Positions 37,817 to 47,053 of a stretch of 64,000 nt of DNA are shown here, piece by piece. Position numbers and translations under genes: made by a program. The stretch's first letter is position 1. Every line of letters starts with the position of its first letter. This stretch comes from Streptococcus pantholopis (GTDB taxonomy: Bacteria; Bacillota; Bacilli; Lactobacillales; Streptococcaceae): contig NZ_CP014699.1 of assembly GCF_001642085.1 (NCBI RefSeq), forward strand, positions 744,001 to 808,000, in the 5' to 3' direction. A model generated the notes under the pieces. It searched no databases and had not been told where the DNA came from. It saw nothing but the letters and a program-made list of their open reading frames with translations.

Positions 37817-38737
37817 GTGACTATTGTTGCTTTGATATTTGTAAAATTGCTTGTCTTATTTTTACTGATGGGAGCAGGTCTTTTTTTGGCTTACCGGCAT
37901 ATCTTTACCAAAGAAATAACGTTAGAGCTGTCTAAACTATTAACCAGATTTGTTGCCCCCAGTCTCTTCATTTCTTCATTTATCAGTCAGAGCTTTTCTT
38001 GGGAGAAATTGCTGCTGCTTCTTGCTGTGATGGCGTCAGCCTTTCTGATTATTGTGTCACGGATTTTTTTGCTGTCTTTTCTGCTGCCCAAGAGCAGAAA
38101 TACAGACAAGTATGCTGTTCTTTTCGCAAATGTCGGTTTTATGGGAACTCCATTGGCCTTAGCTGTGGGCGGTAAAGAAGCTGTCTTCTTTATTTCAGGA
38201 TTTGTGGTAGCCAATCAGATTATGCAGTGGACTTACGGTATTTATTTGATTTCACAAAAACAATCTGTAATCAATTTGCGGGCTGTTTTTATTAATCCGG
38301 CTACGATTGCAACTGCAGTTGGTCTGTTTTGTTTCCTTTTACCCTTTAAACTGCCGGGTGTTTTGGTTGATGCTATTGATACCTTTGCTCTGCTGAATAC
38401 GCCGCTGTCAACTTTGGTCTTGGGTTCTTATTTTTATAAGACAACTTTTAAAGAGATTTTTCTTTACCGTCCGGCATACTATACTGCTTTTTTACGTCTT
38501 TTTGTGACATCTTTTATCAGTATTTTGCTTATTTGGCTCTTGCCGTTCCATTCTTCCGCTGTCAAACTGGCTTTGACAATAGCTGCCATATCTCCGGCAG
38601 CAATGAACACAGCCCTGCTCAGTCAAGTTTATGGCGGTGATTATGAATATGGATCACGGTTAGTCCTTTTAACAACTGTTTTATCCCTTGTCTCTATCCC
38701 CCTTATGGTAGGTATCGCCAGTTTCTTATATCTTTAA
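37817..38737 (+). CDS. AEC family transporter (auxin efflux carrier / malate permease type)
   Basis: 306 residues, about ten membrane helices in two five-helix halves. FANVGFMGTPLALAVGG fits the conserved crossover region of AEC proteins, which move carboxylates or unknown solutes. The start is a GTG at 37817 placed 6 bp after GGGAGG; the ATG at 37815 is followed at once by TGA. It stands alone between array 3 and a bidirectional terminator. Substrate unknown. Confidence 0.88.
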   Translation: MTIVALIFVKLLVLFLLMGAGLFLAYRHIFTKEITLELSKLLTRFVAPSLFISSFISQSFSWEKLLLLLAVMASAFLIIVSRIFLLSFLLPKSRNTDKYAVLFANVGFMGTPLALAVGGKEAVFFISGFVVANQIMQWTYGIYLISQKQSVINLRAVFINPATIATAVGLFCFLLPFKLPGVLVDAIDTFALLNTPLSTLVLGSYFYKTTFKEIFLYRPAYYTAFLRLFVTSFISILLIWLLPFHSSAVKLALTIAAISPAAMNTALLSQVYGGDYEYGSRLVLLTTVLSLVSIPLMVGIASFLYL

Positions 38738-38769
38738 TGTTCTGTCCTGATTTTTTTCTGTAAATGTTG

Positions 38770-38807
38770 AAAAGCTCTGGTTTCTATATGAAAACCAGAG
38801 CTTTTTA
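38770..38807. terminator. Bidirectional terminator
   Basis: AAAAGCTCTGGTTT against AAACCAGAGCTTTT, between the convergent AEC and DUF308 genes. Confidence 0.88.
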
Positions 38808-38853
38808 AATGTTGAATGTCGTTTTCAAGACTGAATAACAGTGAACGAAAAAA

Positions 38854-39360
38854 TTAATGAATCTGAATAAAGGTGTAAATGGCTTGGATTCCAATCGCCA
38901 TAAACAGAACCGCAATAAACCTCCCAATCAGTGCGGCTGTCAAAATAGGCTGTCCCAAAAGGATGAGCCCGAGAACAATCGTGAAAACAGCAGAGAACAG
39001 CAGCCGATTGCCGCCTAATGCCCCGGCTCTGCGCAGCTGAATTCCGGCTGTCAAACGAAAAATACCGCTTAAAAGCACCCAATAAGCTAAAATAGTGATG
39101 ACAGCACCAGACAGTGAGAAAGCTGAACTGCCTAATAGAATCAAGCCAAAAACAATTGACAGGATACTCTGCAGCAATTCCCAAAAAGAGCGACTGTTTT
39201 TACTGTCAGACAAGTAAGACAGCAGATTTGTTACACCTGAAACAAAGACAATTAGTGCTAAAAACCATCCTAGACTAGCTACAGTAACTAAAGGATTAGC
39301 AAAAAGATAAAAACCAAACAATATCGCTAAAATACCAGCAAACAAAGGGAACCACTTCAT
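38854..39360 (-). CDS. DUF308 (HdeD-like) membrane protein
   Basis: 168 residues, six short membrane segments in three hairpins, each with a recurring G-x-x-L/F-x-P or G-x-x-L-L-G pattern, as in the HdeD/DUF308 family. In enteric bacteria HdeD is linked to acid resistance; here the role is unknown. ATG at 39360 with GAGGAGTG upstream, the same ribosome binding site as other array-led genes. The open frame extends further upstream only because the linker has no in-frame stop. Confidence 0.85.
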   Translation of the reverse strand: MKWFPLFAGILAILFGFYLFANPLVTVASLGWFLALIVFVSGVTNLLSYLSDSKNSRSFWELLQSILSIVFGLILLGSSAFSLSGAVITILAYWVLLSGIFRLTAGIQLRRAGALGGNRLLFSAVFTIVLGLILLGQPILTAALIGRFIAVLFMAIGIQAIYTFIQIH

Positions 39361-39365
39361 AACAC

Positions 39366-39545
39366 ACTCCTCAACACAAGATACAAAGCCCGTCAAAGAG
39401 CAAAGCAAAAATAGGAAAATTGACGAAGAGTCGCTAAGACTCTAGGAAATTTTATCTTTTTTGCACAGCTCTTAGGGCGTGTTCGATTCACAAGATACAA
39501 AGCCCGTTTAAAGAGCAAAGCTTTCAACCTCTACGGCTATATAAT
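39366..39545 (-). repeat. Structured leader array 4, upstream of DUF308 (minus strand)
   Basis: Read on the minus strand: an orphan 3' arm (GCTTTGCTCTTT), a linker, one long-stem unit (39478 down to 39388) with GCCC/GGGC, AGAGC/GCTCT, GCAAAAA/TTTTTGC and an AGAGTC/GACTCT apical hairpin, then a second linker leading to GAGGAGTG and the ATG. All boxes match, making it the cleanest single-unit example. Confidence 0.9.
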
Positions 39546-39552
39546 CTACCCT

Positions 39553-39581
39553 ATTATAGCTGTAAAGCTGTTAAAAGTCAA
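39553..39581 (-). promoter_or_regulatory. Promoter for array 4 and DUF308
   Basis: On the minus strand TTGACT (39581-39576), a 17-bp spacer and TATAAT (39558-39553). It places array 4 entirely inside the 5' untranslated region. Confidence 0.8.
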
Positions 39582-39675
39582 AAAAATTAGCTTTGAGAGA
39601 TAGAGTAAAGCCGTTAATCGGGAGGTTCTTTCTTCTTTTGTTTTATGAAAAATAAGAAAATACAAGGAGTATGTC

Positions 39676-41147
<1,472 letters not shown>

Positions 41148-41173
41148 GTCGCTCAAATGTCAGATACATTTCT

Positions 41174-41228
41174 GCCCCGCTCATAAGGGAAGGCACTAGT
41201 CATTTCCCTTATGATGCAGGGCTTTTGT
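41174..41228 (+). terminator. Terminator of gdhA
   Basis: GCCC...GGGC enclosing TCATAAGGGAA against TTCCCTTATGA, followed by TTTT. Confidence 0.88.
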
Positions 41229-41248
41229 TATGGTTAAAGAATTTTTTC

Positions 41249-41277
41249 TTGACATTTCTTTTCTTGAAAACTATAAT
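41249..41277 (+). promoter_or_regulatory. Promoter of the MarR-exporter operon, with overlapping operator
   Basis: Perfect TTGACA at 41249-41254, 17-bp spacer, perfect TATAAT at 41272-41277. An inverted repeat, AACTAT-A-ATAGTT (41269-41281, extendable to 41266-41284 with one mismatch), covers the -10. It is the expected site for autorepression by the MarR protein. Confidence 0.8.
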
Positions 41278-41311
41278 AGTTCTCATGGAAACAAATAGAA
41301 AGGGAGTAAGG

Positions 41312-41758
41312 ATGGTTGAAGCGATAGCTGATTTGAAAAATCTGGTAAACCAAATTGAGCAGCTCGCTGATGAATTGGCTAAAAAGAACGGCATCGAACA
41401 TTTAGCCGGCCCTCAAGGACACGTCCTGCTTTATTTGGGGAAGCATCAGAATGATGAAATTTTTATAAAGGATATTGAAAAGTTTTTAAAAATTTCGAAA
41501 TCGGTCTGCAGCAATCTAATTAAACGGATGGAAAAAAATGGGTTTATAACAGCCACTTTATCGCAGACTGATAAAAGACGGAAACGTATTGCACTGACGG
41601 ATGCCGGCCGTCTTAAGCTGAAGCCCCTGGAGCAATTTCATCAGGATATGAGGGATTATTTGTTTAAAGATATTGCCTTTGAGGATTTTCAGACAATAAA
41701 AAAAGTCAGCCGACAGCTGCAGACCAACATTGAGCACTACAAAGAAAAGGATGTGTAG
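41312..41758 (+). CDS. rcrR: MarR-family regulator (RcrR-like)
   Basis: 148 residues with the winged helix-turn-helix (FLKISKSVCSNLIKRMEKNGF, wing TDKRRKRIALTDAG) flanked by dimerisation helices. In S. mutans RcrR represses rcrRPQ and affects competence and stress tolerance; the assignment rests on the exporter pair downstream and relPRS nearby. ATG at 41312 fits GGGAG at 41302-41306 (alternative ATG at 41285, just after the -10). An inverted repeat over its own promoter suggests autoregulation. Confidence 0.85.
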   Translation: MVEAIADLKNLVNQIEQLADELAKKNGIEHLAGPQGHVLLYLGKHQNDEIFIKDIEKFLKISKSVCSNLIKRMEKNGFITATLSQTDKRRKRIALTDAGRLKLKPLEQFHQDMRDYLFKDIAFEDFQTIKKVSRQLQTNIEHYKEKDV

Positions 41759-41774
41759 ACTGAAGTTCTGCCTT

Positions 41775-42767
41775 ACTGCTTGTCCAGTCGTAGCCGTCTG
41801 AAGGCATTGTCGTCTTTACAGCCGACTGCCCCCTTCTAGTCGTCCTGGCAGGGGTGCGCCTATGAAATCAAAGATTTCTGGCTTACCGCCAGCCGTAAAC
41901 GTCTGAAAGCTTTGTCGCCCTATCAGTCGACCGCACCTTTCTAGTCGTTCTGGCAGAGGTGCGCAGACGAAATCAGAGATTTCTGGCTTACTGCCAGCCG
42001 TAAACGTCTGAAAGCTTTGTCGCCCTATCAGTCGACTGCACCTTTCTAGTCGTTCTGGCAGAGGTGCGCAGACGAAATCAGAGATTTCTGGCTTACCGCC
42101 AGCCGTAAACGTCTGAAAGCTTTGTCGCCCTATCAGTCGACTGCACCTTTCTAGTCGTTCTGGCAGAGGTGCGCAGACGAAATCAGAGATTTCTGGCTTA
42201 CCGCCTTTTTGCTTTGCTCTTTTGACGGGCTTTGTATCTTGGTGGAATTGAACACGCCCTAAGAGCTGTGCAAAAAAGATAGCCTGTCTTAGAGCCTTGA
42301 GGGCTCTTCGTCCAGTCTCCTATTTTTGCTTTGCTCTTTTGACGGGCTTTGTATCTTGGTGGAATTGAACACGGGCTAAGCTCTTTGCAAAAAAGATAAA
42401 ACTTCCTAAAAACTGAAGTTTTTTCGCCAGTTTTCCTATTTTTGCTGTGAGCTTGTACGCCCTTTGTATCTTGGTGGAACTGAACACGGGCTAAACGCTG
42501 CGGGAAAAAAGAGACGCAGTCGTAGGAAGCGTAAGGTGACATACGAATGTGGCTGCTCTGTGAGTATAGTCTGACCTCGAATCTTTCTGGATTCATCGGT
42601 CAGTCCCCTATTTTCCTTTTGCGTTCTTAACGGGCTTTGTATCTTGTGAATCGAACACGCCCTAAACGCTTCGGGAAAAAGATGTCCTGACTTAGAATCT
42701 GGCGATTCGTCAGTCAGTCCCCTATTTTCCTTTTGCGTTTTTTAACGGGCTTTGTATCTTGTGTTGA
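41775..42767 (+). repeat. Structured leader array 5, between rcrR and rcrP
   Basis: The largest array. Four tandem 105-bp modules (CGTCTG starts at 41795, 41900, 42005 and 42110), an orphan 3' arm, then four long-stem units at 42256-42347, 42373-42462, 42488-42635 and 42659-42750, separated by five linkers. Outer boxes are GCCC/GGGC, GGGC/GCCC, GGGC/GGGC (mismatched) and GCCC/GGGC. Second boxes are AGAGC/GCTCT, AGCTC/GAGCT, AACGC/GCGTT and AACGC/GCGTT. It is intercistronic in the rcr operon, almost 1 kb long, and ends in the rcrP ribosome binding site GAGGAGTG. Confidence 0.92.
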
Positions 42768-42777
42768 GGAGTGTGTG

Positions 42778-44580
42778 ATGTTAACGATTTTTAAGCGTTT
42801 AAATACTAAGGAGTGGGGAATGGTTCTCCTTAGTACAGTATTTATTTGTTTAGCTGTCTGGATGGATTTAAAAACACCATCTTATATGTCAGAAATTACA
42901 ACTCTGCTGCAGACAGAAGGAACAACTGTTTCTGATATTATGGATCCGGGCTCTAAGATGCTTCTTTTGTCCTTTTCCAGTTTTTTAAGTGCGGTAGTGG
43001 TCGGTTTTCTGGCAGCACGGACAGCAGCTAGCTTTACAACCCGTCTGAGGGCTGAGATTTTTAATCAGGTTATGGATTATTCAGATGCTGAAATCAAGAA
43101 ATTTTCCATCCCCAGTCTGTTAACTCGGACTACCAATGACCTTACCCAGCTGCAGATACTTATTACGATGGGAATGCAGGTCGTTACCAGAGGACCGATA
43201 ATGGCTGTGTGGGCTCTAACTAAAATCTGGGGGAAGAGCTCGGAGTGGACCTGGTCTGTTGCCGGAGCTGTCGGCATAGTTCTGATTTTACTGTCAGTGA
43301 TGCTTTTTGTGGCTTTTCCGCGAATGAGCCGAATTCAGTCTTTAACCGATGCTTTAAACAGCACGACCAGAGAGATTCTTTCTGGGATACGAGTGGTGCG
43401 TGCCTACAATGCCGAGAGTTACCAAGATGCTAAATTTACAAAAGAAAACAATAGGCTGACCAAGCTCAATCTTTTTGTTCATCGGCTGATGGCGCTTATG
43501 AATCCTGTGATGACACTGGTTTCAAGCGGTTTGACCTTGGTTATCTACTGGATTGGTGCTTATTTGATTAATGACATCAAGGTGTCAGCAACTGATATGA
43601 GTCAGGCAACGGCTGCTGTGAGAGATCGTGTCGCTGTTTTTAGTGACATGGTGGTCTTCTCGTCCTATGCCATGCAAGTGGTTATGGGCTTTATGATGAT
43701 GGTAGCTATCTTTATTATTTTGCCGCGGGCTCTTGTTTCTGCAGGCCGTATCAATGAAGTTCTGGCCTTGGATTCAAGTGTTTCCTTTAAGGAAAAAACC
43801 AGTCAGTCAGACGGTCAGACCGGTACTGTTGTCTTTAATGACGTCTCTTTTCGCTATGCTGAAGAATCTGAGGCTGTTATTGAGCATGTCAGCTTCAAAG
43901 CAGAAGCAGGTCAGACAGTTGCTTTTATAGGCTCAACAGGATCCGGTAAATCAACTTTGGTCAACCTGCTTCCGCGCTTTTATGATGTTACTGCCGGCAG
44001 TATTTTAGTTGACGGGATTGATGTTCGTGACTACAGTCATGATGATTTAAATGCTAAAGTTGGCTATATTCCGCAGAGAGCCGTACTTTTTAGCGGGACA
44101 ATTCGCTCTAACATGGAATTGGGGAACAGCAGCCAGTCTCCGCTCGATGATACCAGAATTTGGGAAGCGCTGGAATTAGCTCAGGCTAAAGATTTTGTTG
44201 CTAGTAAAGAAAAAGGACTGGATACAGAAGTGGCTCAAGGGGGGACTAATTTTTCAGGCGGTCAGAAACAGCGTTTGGCGATTGCCCGCGCTTTAGCACG
44301 GAAACCGGAAATCTTAATTTTTGATGATTCTTTCTCGGCATTGGATTATAAGACTGACCGTATTCTGCGGGAAAATCTGGCTAAACAGACCGCACAGATG
44401 ACTAAACTGATTGTCGCTCAGCGGATTTCGACAATTATGGACGCTGACCAAATCTTGGTACTGGATGAAGGCAAGGTTGTCGGTCAGGGTACTCATAAAG
44501 AGCTGCTGGCTGGCAATAAAGTCTATCAGGAGATTGCCTATTCACAACTGTCCAAGGAGGAATTAGAAAATGGTAAGTAA
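42778..44580 (+). CDS. rcrP: Heterodimeric ABC exporter, degenerate subunit (RcrP-like)
   Basis: 600 residues, a six-helix exporter domain plus ATPase. GSTGSGKST and NFSGGQKQ are normal, but Walker B ends IFDDSFSALD and the switch residue is Gln (VAQRIS), so its own Walker site is hydrolysis-deficient. ATG at 42778 is set by GAGGAGTG. The frame extends 45 bp upstream into the last array linker, which I regard as leader. It overlaps the next gene by 11 bp. In S. mutans RcrPQ are tied to competence signalling and oxidative stress. Confidence 0.9.
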   Translation: MLTIFKRLNTKEWGMVLLSTVFICLAVWMDLKTPSYMSEITTLLQTEGTTVSDIMDPGSKMLLLSFSSFLSAVVVGFLAARTAASFTTRLRAEIFNQVMDYSDAEIKKFSIPSLLTRTTNDLTQLQILITMGMQVVTRGPIMAVWALTKIWGKSSEWTWSVAGAVGIVLILLSVMLFVAFPRMSRIQSLTDALNSTTREILSGIRVVRAYNAESYQDAKFTKENNRLTKLNLFVHRLMALMNPVMTLVSSGLTLVIYWIGAYLINDIKVSATDMSQATAAVRDRVAVFSDMVVFSSYAMQVVMGFMMMVAIFIILPRALVSAGRINEVLALDSSVSFKEKTSQSDGQTGTVVFNDVSFRYAEESEAVIEHVSFKAEAGQTVAFIGSTGSGKSTLVNLLPRFYDVTAGSILVDGIDVRDYSHDDLNAKVGYIPQRAVLFSGTIRSNMELGNSSQSPLDDTRIWEALELAQAKDFVASKEKGLDTEVAQGGTNFSGGQKQRLAIARALARKPEILIFDDSFSALDYKTDRILRENLAKQTAQMTKLIVAQRISTIMDADQILVLDEGKVVGQGTHKELLAGNKVYQEIAYSQLSKEELENGK

Positions 44581-46321
44581 GAAAAAAACCTCTTTATTAA
44601 GTCAGATGGCCCCCTATACCAAAAGCTACCGTCCGGCTTTTCTGCTGGCCATTGCCTTTACAGTTGTTTCGAGCGGAATTACTGTTATTGGCCCCGACAG
44701 ACTCAAAGAGATTACTGATACAATTACTGCAGGCTTGGCCGGTCAGCTCGATTTGACTAAAATTGCAGGGATCTCTATGACTTTGGCCCTTATGTACGGG
44801 GGCGGTGCTGTGATTTCTTATTCGGCAAGCTTTATTGTAACCACTATTATTCAGAAATTTTCTCAGAAGATGCGCAATGCGATTGCTGATAAGATTAATG
44901 TTCTGCCCTTACGTTATTTCGACAGCCATCCTCAGGGAGACACGCTGTCGCGTGTAACCAATGATGTCGACTTGATGACTCAGTCTCTTAACCAAAGTCT
45001 AGTTTCGCTTGTGTCTGCTGTGGTGCTTTTATGCGGATCAATTTTTATGATGATAAGAACAAATGGCACTATGGCTGCGACAGCAATCGGATCAGTCCTA
45101 ATCGGCTTTGTTCTTGTTGTCTTTATTATGGGCAAAACCCAGCCCTTCTTTACCCGCCAGCAAAACAACCTGGCTAAGGTCAACGGCTATGTTGAGGAGA
45201 TCTATACTGGCCACAATGTGGTGACGAGTTACAGTGCTGTGCAACAGACAAAAAATACTTTTAATGAACTTAACCAAGACCTATATACTAGTATGTGGAA
45301 GTCACAGTTCTTTTCTGGAATTATGATGCCCATGATGCAGTTTATTGGGAATTTTGGTTATGTTATGGTTTGTATTGTCGGAGCAAGTCTGGCCATTAAC
45401 GGTGATATTACGATGGGAACAATCGTCGCTTTTATGACCTATGTCCGTATCTTTTCACAACCCTTATCTCAAATTGCTCAGGCGATCACTCAGCTGCAGT
45501 CAGCCAGAGCCGCTATGGGCCGTGTCTTTGAATTCCTTTCAGAAGATGAGATGACTGATGAAAGCTCTAAGGATAAGCAGCTGACACACATTAAAGGGGA
45601 TGTTGCCTTTAAGGATGTTTTCTTTGGTTATTCTAAAGATAAGGTCATTATTCATGATTTTTCTGCAGTGGCTAAAGCAGGGCAGAAGGTGGCCATTGTC
45701 GGTCCGACCGGAGCTGGTAAAACAACGATTGTTAATTTGCTGATGAAATTTTATGAAATGGATAAAGGCAGTATCACAATTGACGGTATTGCTATTGATC
45801 AGATGAAACGTGAAGAGGTCCACGATGCCTTTGCTATGGTTTTGCAGGATACTTGGCTCTTTGAAGGAAGCGTTAAGGAAAATCTGATTTACAATCAGAA
45901 AAATATCACAGATGAGCAAGTTATTGCGGCGGCTAAAGCTGTCGGTGTTCATCATTTTATTATGACTTTACCGCAGGGTTATGATACCTTGCTTGATGAT
46001 TCGGTCAGTCTTTCAGTCGGACAGAAGCAGCTGTTGACTATTGCCCGTGCCTTACTCAAAGATGCGCCGCTTCTCATTCTTGATGAAGCAACTTCATCGG
46101 TAGATACCAGAACAGAAGAGCTGATTCAAAAAGCGATGGATAAGCTGATGGAAGGACGGACTTCCTTTGTTATTGCACACCGGCTTTCAACAATCCGCAA
46201 TGCGGACTTGATTTTAGTTATGAAAGACGGCAATATTATCGAACAAGGCAATCATGATCAGCTGATGTCGGCTGATGGTTTCTATGCCGACCTCTATAAC
46301 TCCCAGTTTCAAGCTTCCTAA
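44570..46321 (+). CDS. rcrQ: Heterodimeric ABC exporter, catalytic subunit (RcrQ-like)
   Basis: 583 residues with six membrane helices and an ATPase having GPTGAGKTT, LLILDEATSSVD and IAHRLST but the altered signature SLSVGQKQ. It complements the degenerate partner, so the dimer has one active ATP site. It starts inside the rcrP reading frame after AAGGAGG, which ensures a 1:1 ratio by coupling. Terminator after the stop. Confidence 0.91.
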   Translation: MVSKKKTSLLSQMAPYTKSYRPAFLLAIAFTVVSSGITVIGPDRLKEITDTITAGLAGQLDLTKIAGISMTLALMYGGGAVISYSASFIVTTIIQKFSQKMRNAIADKINVLPLRYFDSHPQGDTLSRVTNDVDLMTQSLNQSLVSLVSAVVLLCGSIFMMIRTNGTMAATAIGSVLIGFVLVVFIMGKTQPFFTRQQNNLAKVNGYVEEIYTGHNVVTSYSAVQQTKNTFNELNQDLYTSMWKSQFFSGIMMPMMQFIGNFGYVMVCIVGASLAINGDITMGTIVAFMTYVRIFSQPLSQIAQAITQLQSARAAMGRVFEFLSEDEMTDESSKDKQLTHIKGDVAFKDVFFGYSKDKVIIHDFSAVAKAGQKVAIVGPTGAGKTTIVNLLMKFYEMDKGSITIDGIAIDQMKREEVHDAFAMVLQDTWLFEGSVKENLIYNQKNITDEQVIAAAKAVGVHHFIMTLPQGYDTLLDDSVSLSVGQKQLLTIARALLKDAPLLILDEATSSVDTRTEELIQKAMDKLMEGRTSFVIAHRLSTIRNADLILVMKDGNIIEQGNHDQLMSADGFYADLYNSQFQAS

Positions 46322-46380
46322 GAATTAGCAATATCATTTGGAGACAGACTTTTTGTCTTACCTTCCTTGTCAATAGTTTT

Positions 46381-46414
46381 AAGACCCCAGCCACAGATGG
46401 TGGGGTCTTTTTTA
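46381..46414 (+). terminator. Terminator of the rcr operon
   Basis: AAGACCCCA against TGGGGTCTT, then TTTTT. Confidence 0.88.
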
Positions 46415-46417
46415 CAG

Positions 46418-46446
46418 TTACAAAGCGTCATATTTTTCTATATAAT
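46418..46446 (+). promoter_or_regulatory. Candidate promoter inside a large inverted repeat
   Basis: TTACAA at 46418-46423, 17-bp spacer, TATAAT at 46441-46446. A perfect 8-bp inverted repeat, CAAAGCGT (46421-46428) and ACGCTTTG (46451-46458), brackets the -10. Confidence 0.55.
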
Positions 46447-46537
46447 GCTAACGCTTTGCTAACACAAATGCAATCTTTAGCTGATAAAGTGAGGGGAAAT
46501 GTTTTTGAGAGTTTTTAAAGTTTTTAAGTAAAATAAT

Positions 46538-46566
46538 TTGACTATTTAAAAAAACTGATTTATACT
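46538..46566 (+). promoter_or_regulatory. Promoter proximal to the MarR-transporter operon
   Basis: TTGACT at 46538-46543, 17-bp spacer, TATACT at 46561-46566, about 30 bp upstream of the start codon. Confidence 0.75.
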
Positions 46567-46597
46567 GAAAAAAACATAAAGAAAGTGAGGTCAGAAT

Positions 46598-47053
46598 ATG
46601 CCGGCTCACTCTAAGGCACAGCAGTATGCCCGTTTGCGAGATGAACAGTTTTCACTTTTTGAAAATTATGCCCGCAAGCACGGAATGAACAGCAAAAGTC
46701 TCTTGGTTTTTATGTGGATTTACCATAATCAGGACGGCTTAAGTCAGGAAACGATTGCCAGAAAAACCTTTTCCAGCAAACAGGTTGTTCAGGCAATTAT
46801 TAAAAATTATATTAAAAAAGGCTGGCTTTTTTTGGAGCCCAGCAAAGCAGATAGGCGCAGGAAATTGGTCAGGCTGACAGAAAAGGGTTTAAAGGCTGCA
46901 GCGCAACTTCTGGATCCTTTGGCTGACTACGAAGAAAGGGCCATGGCCGGCTTATCTGATCAGGAGCAGGCTGTTTTATTGAAAGCAACTCGGATTTTTT
47001 CCAAACATTTAAATGATTTGCTTGAAGCGCATCAGGTGGTTAAAGATGATTAA
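46598..47053 (+). CDS. MarR-family regulator of the compatible-solute transporter
   Basis: 151 residues, a winged-helix protein (LSQETIARKTFSSKQVVQAI as the DNA-binding helices, ADRRRKLVRLTEKG as wing). GAAAGTGAGG precedes the ATG. It overlaps the permease gene by 8 bp, so it is likely the local regulator of the four genes that follow. The two promoters and the inverted repeat upstream are its probable targets (inference). Confidence 0.87.
   Translation: MPAHSKAQQYARLRDEQFSLFENYARKHGMNSKSLLVFMWIYHNQDGLSQETIARKTFSSKQVVQAIIKNYIKKGWLFLEPSKADRRRKLVRLTEKGLKAAAQLLDPLADYEERAMAGLSDQEQAVLLKATRIFSKHLNDLLEAHQVVKDD

Noticed and set aside
42198..42596. Minus-strand open frame inside array 5
   Set aside because: Its repetitive translation simply reflects the repeated units; no ribosome binding site.
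42733..42777. N-terminal extension of rcrP (and, at 39361-39408, of DUF308) into the array linker
   Set aside because: The frame is open only because the linker plus GAGGAGTG lacks stops; the ribosome binding site is correctly placed for the later ATG in both.
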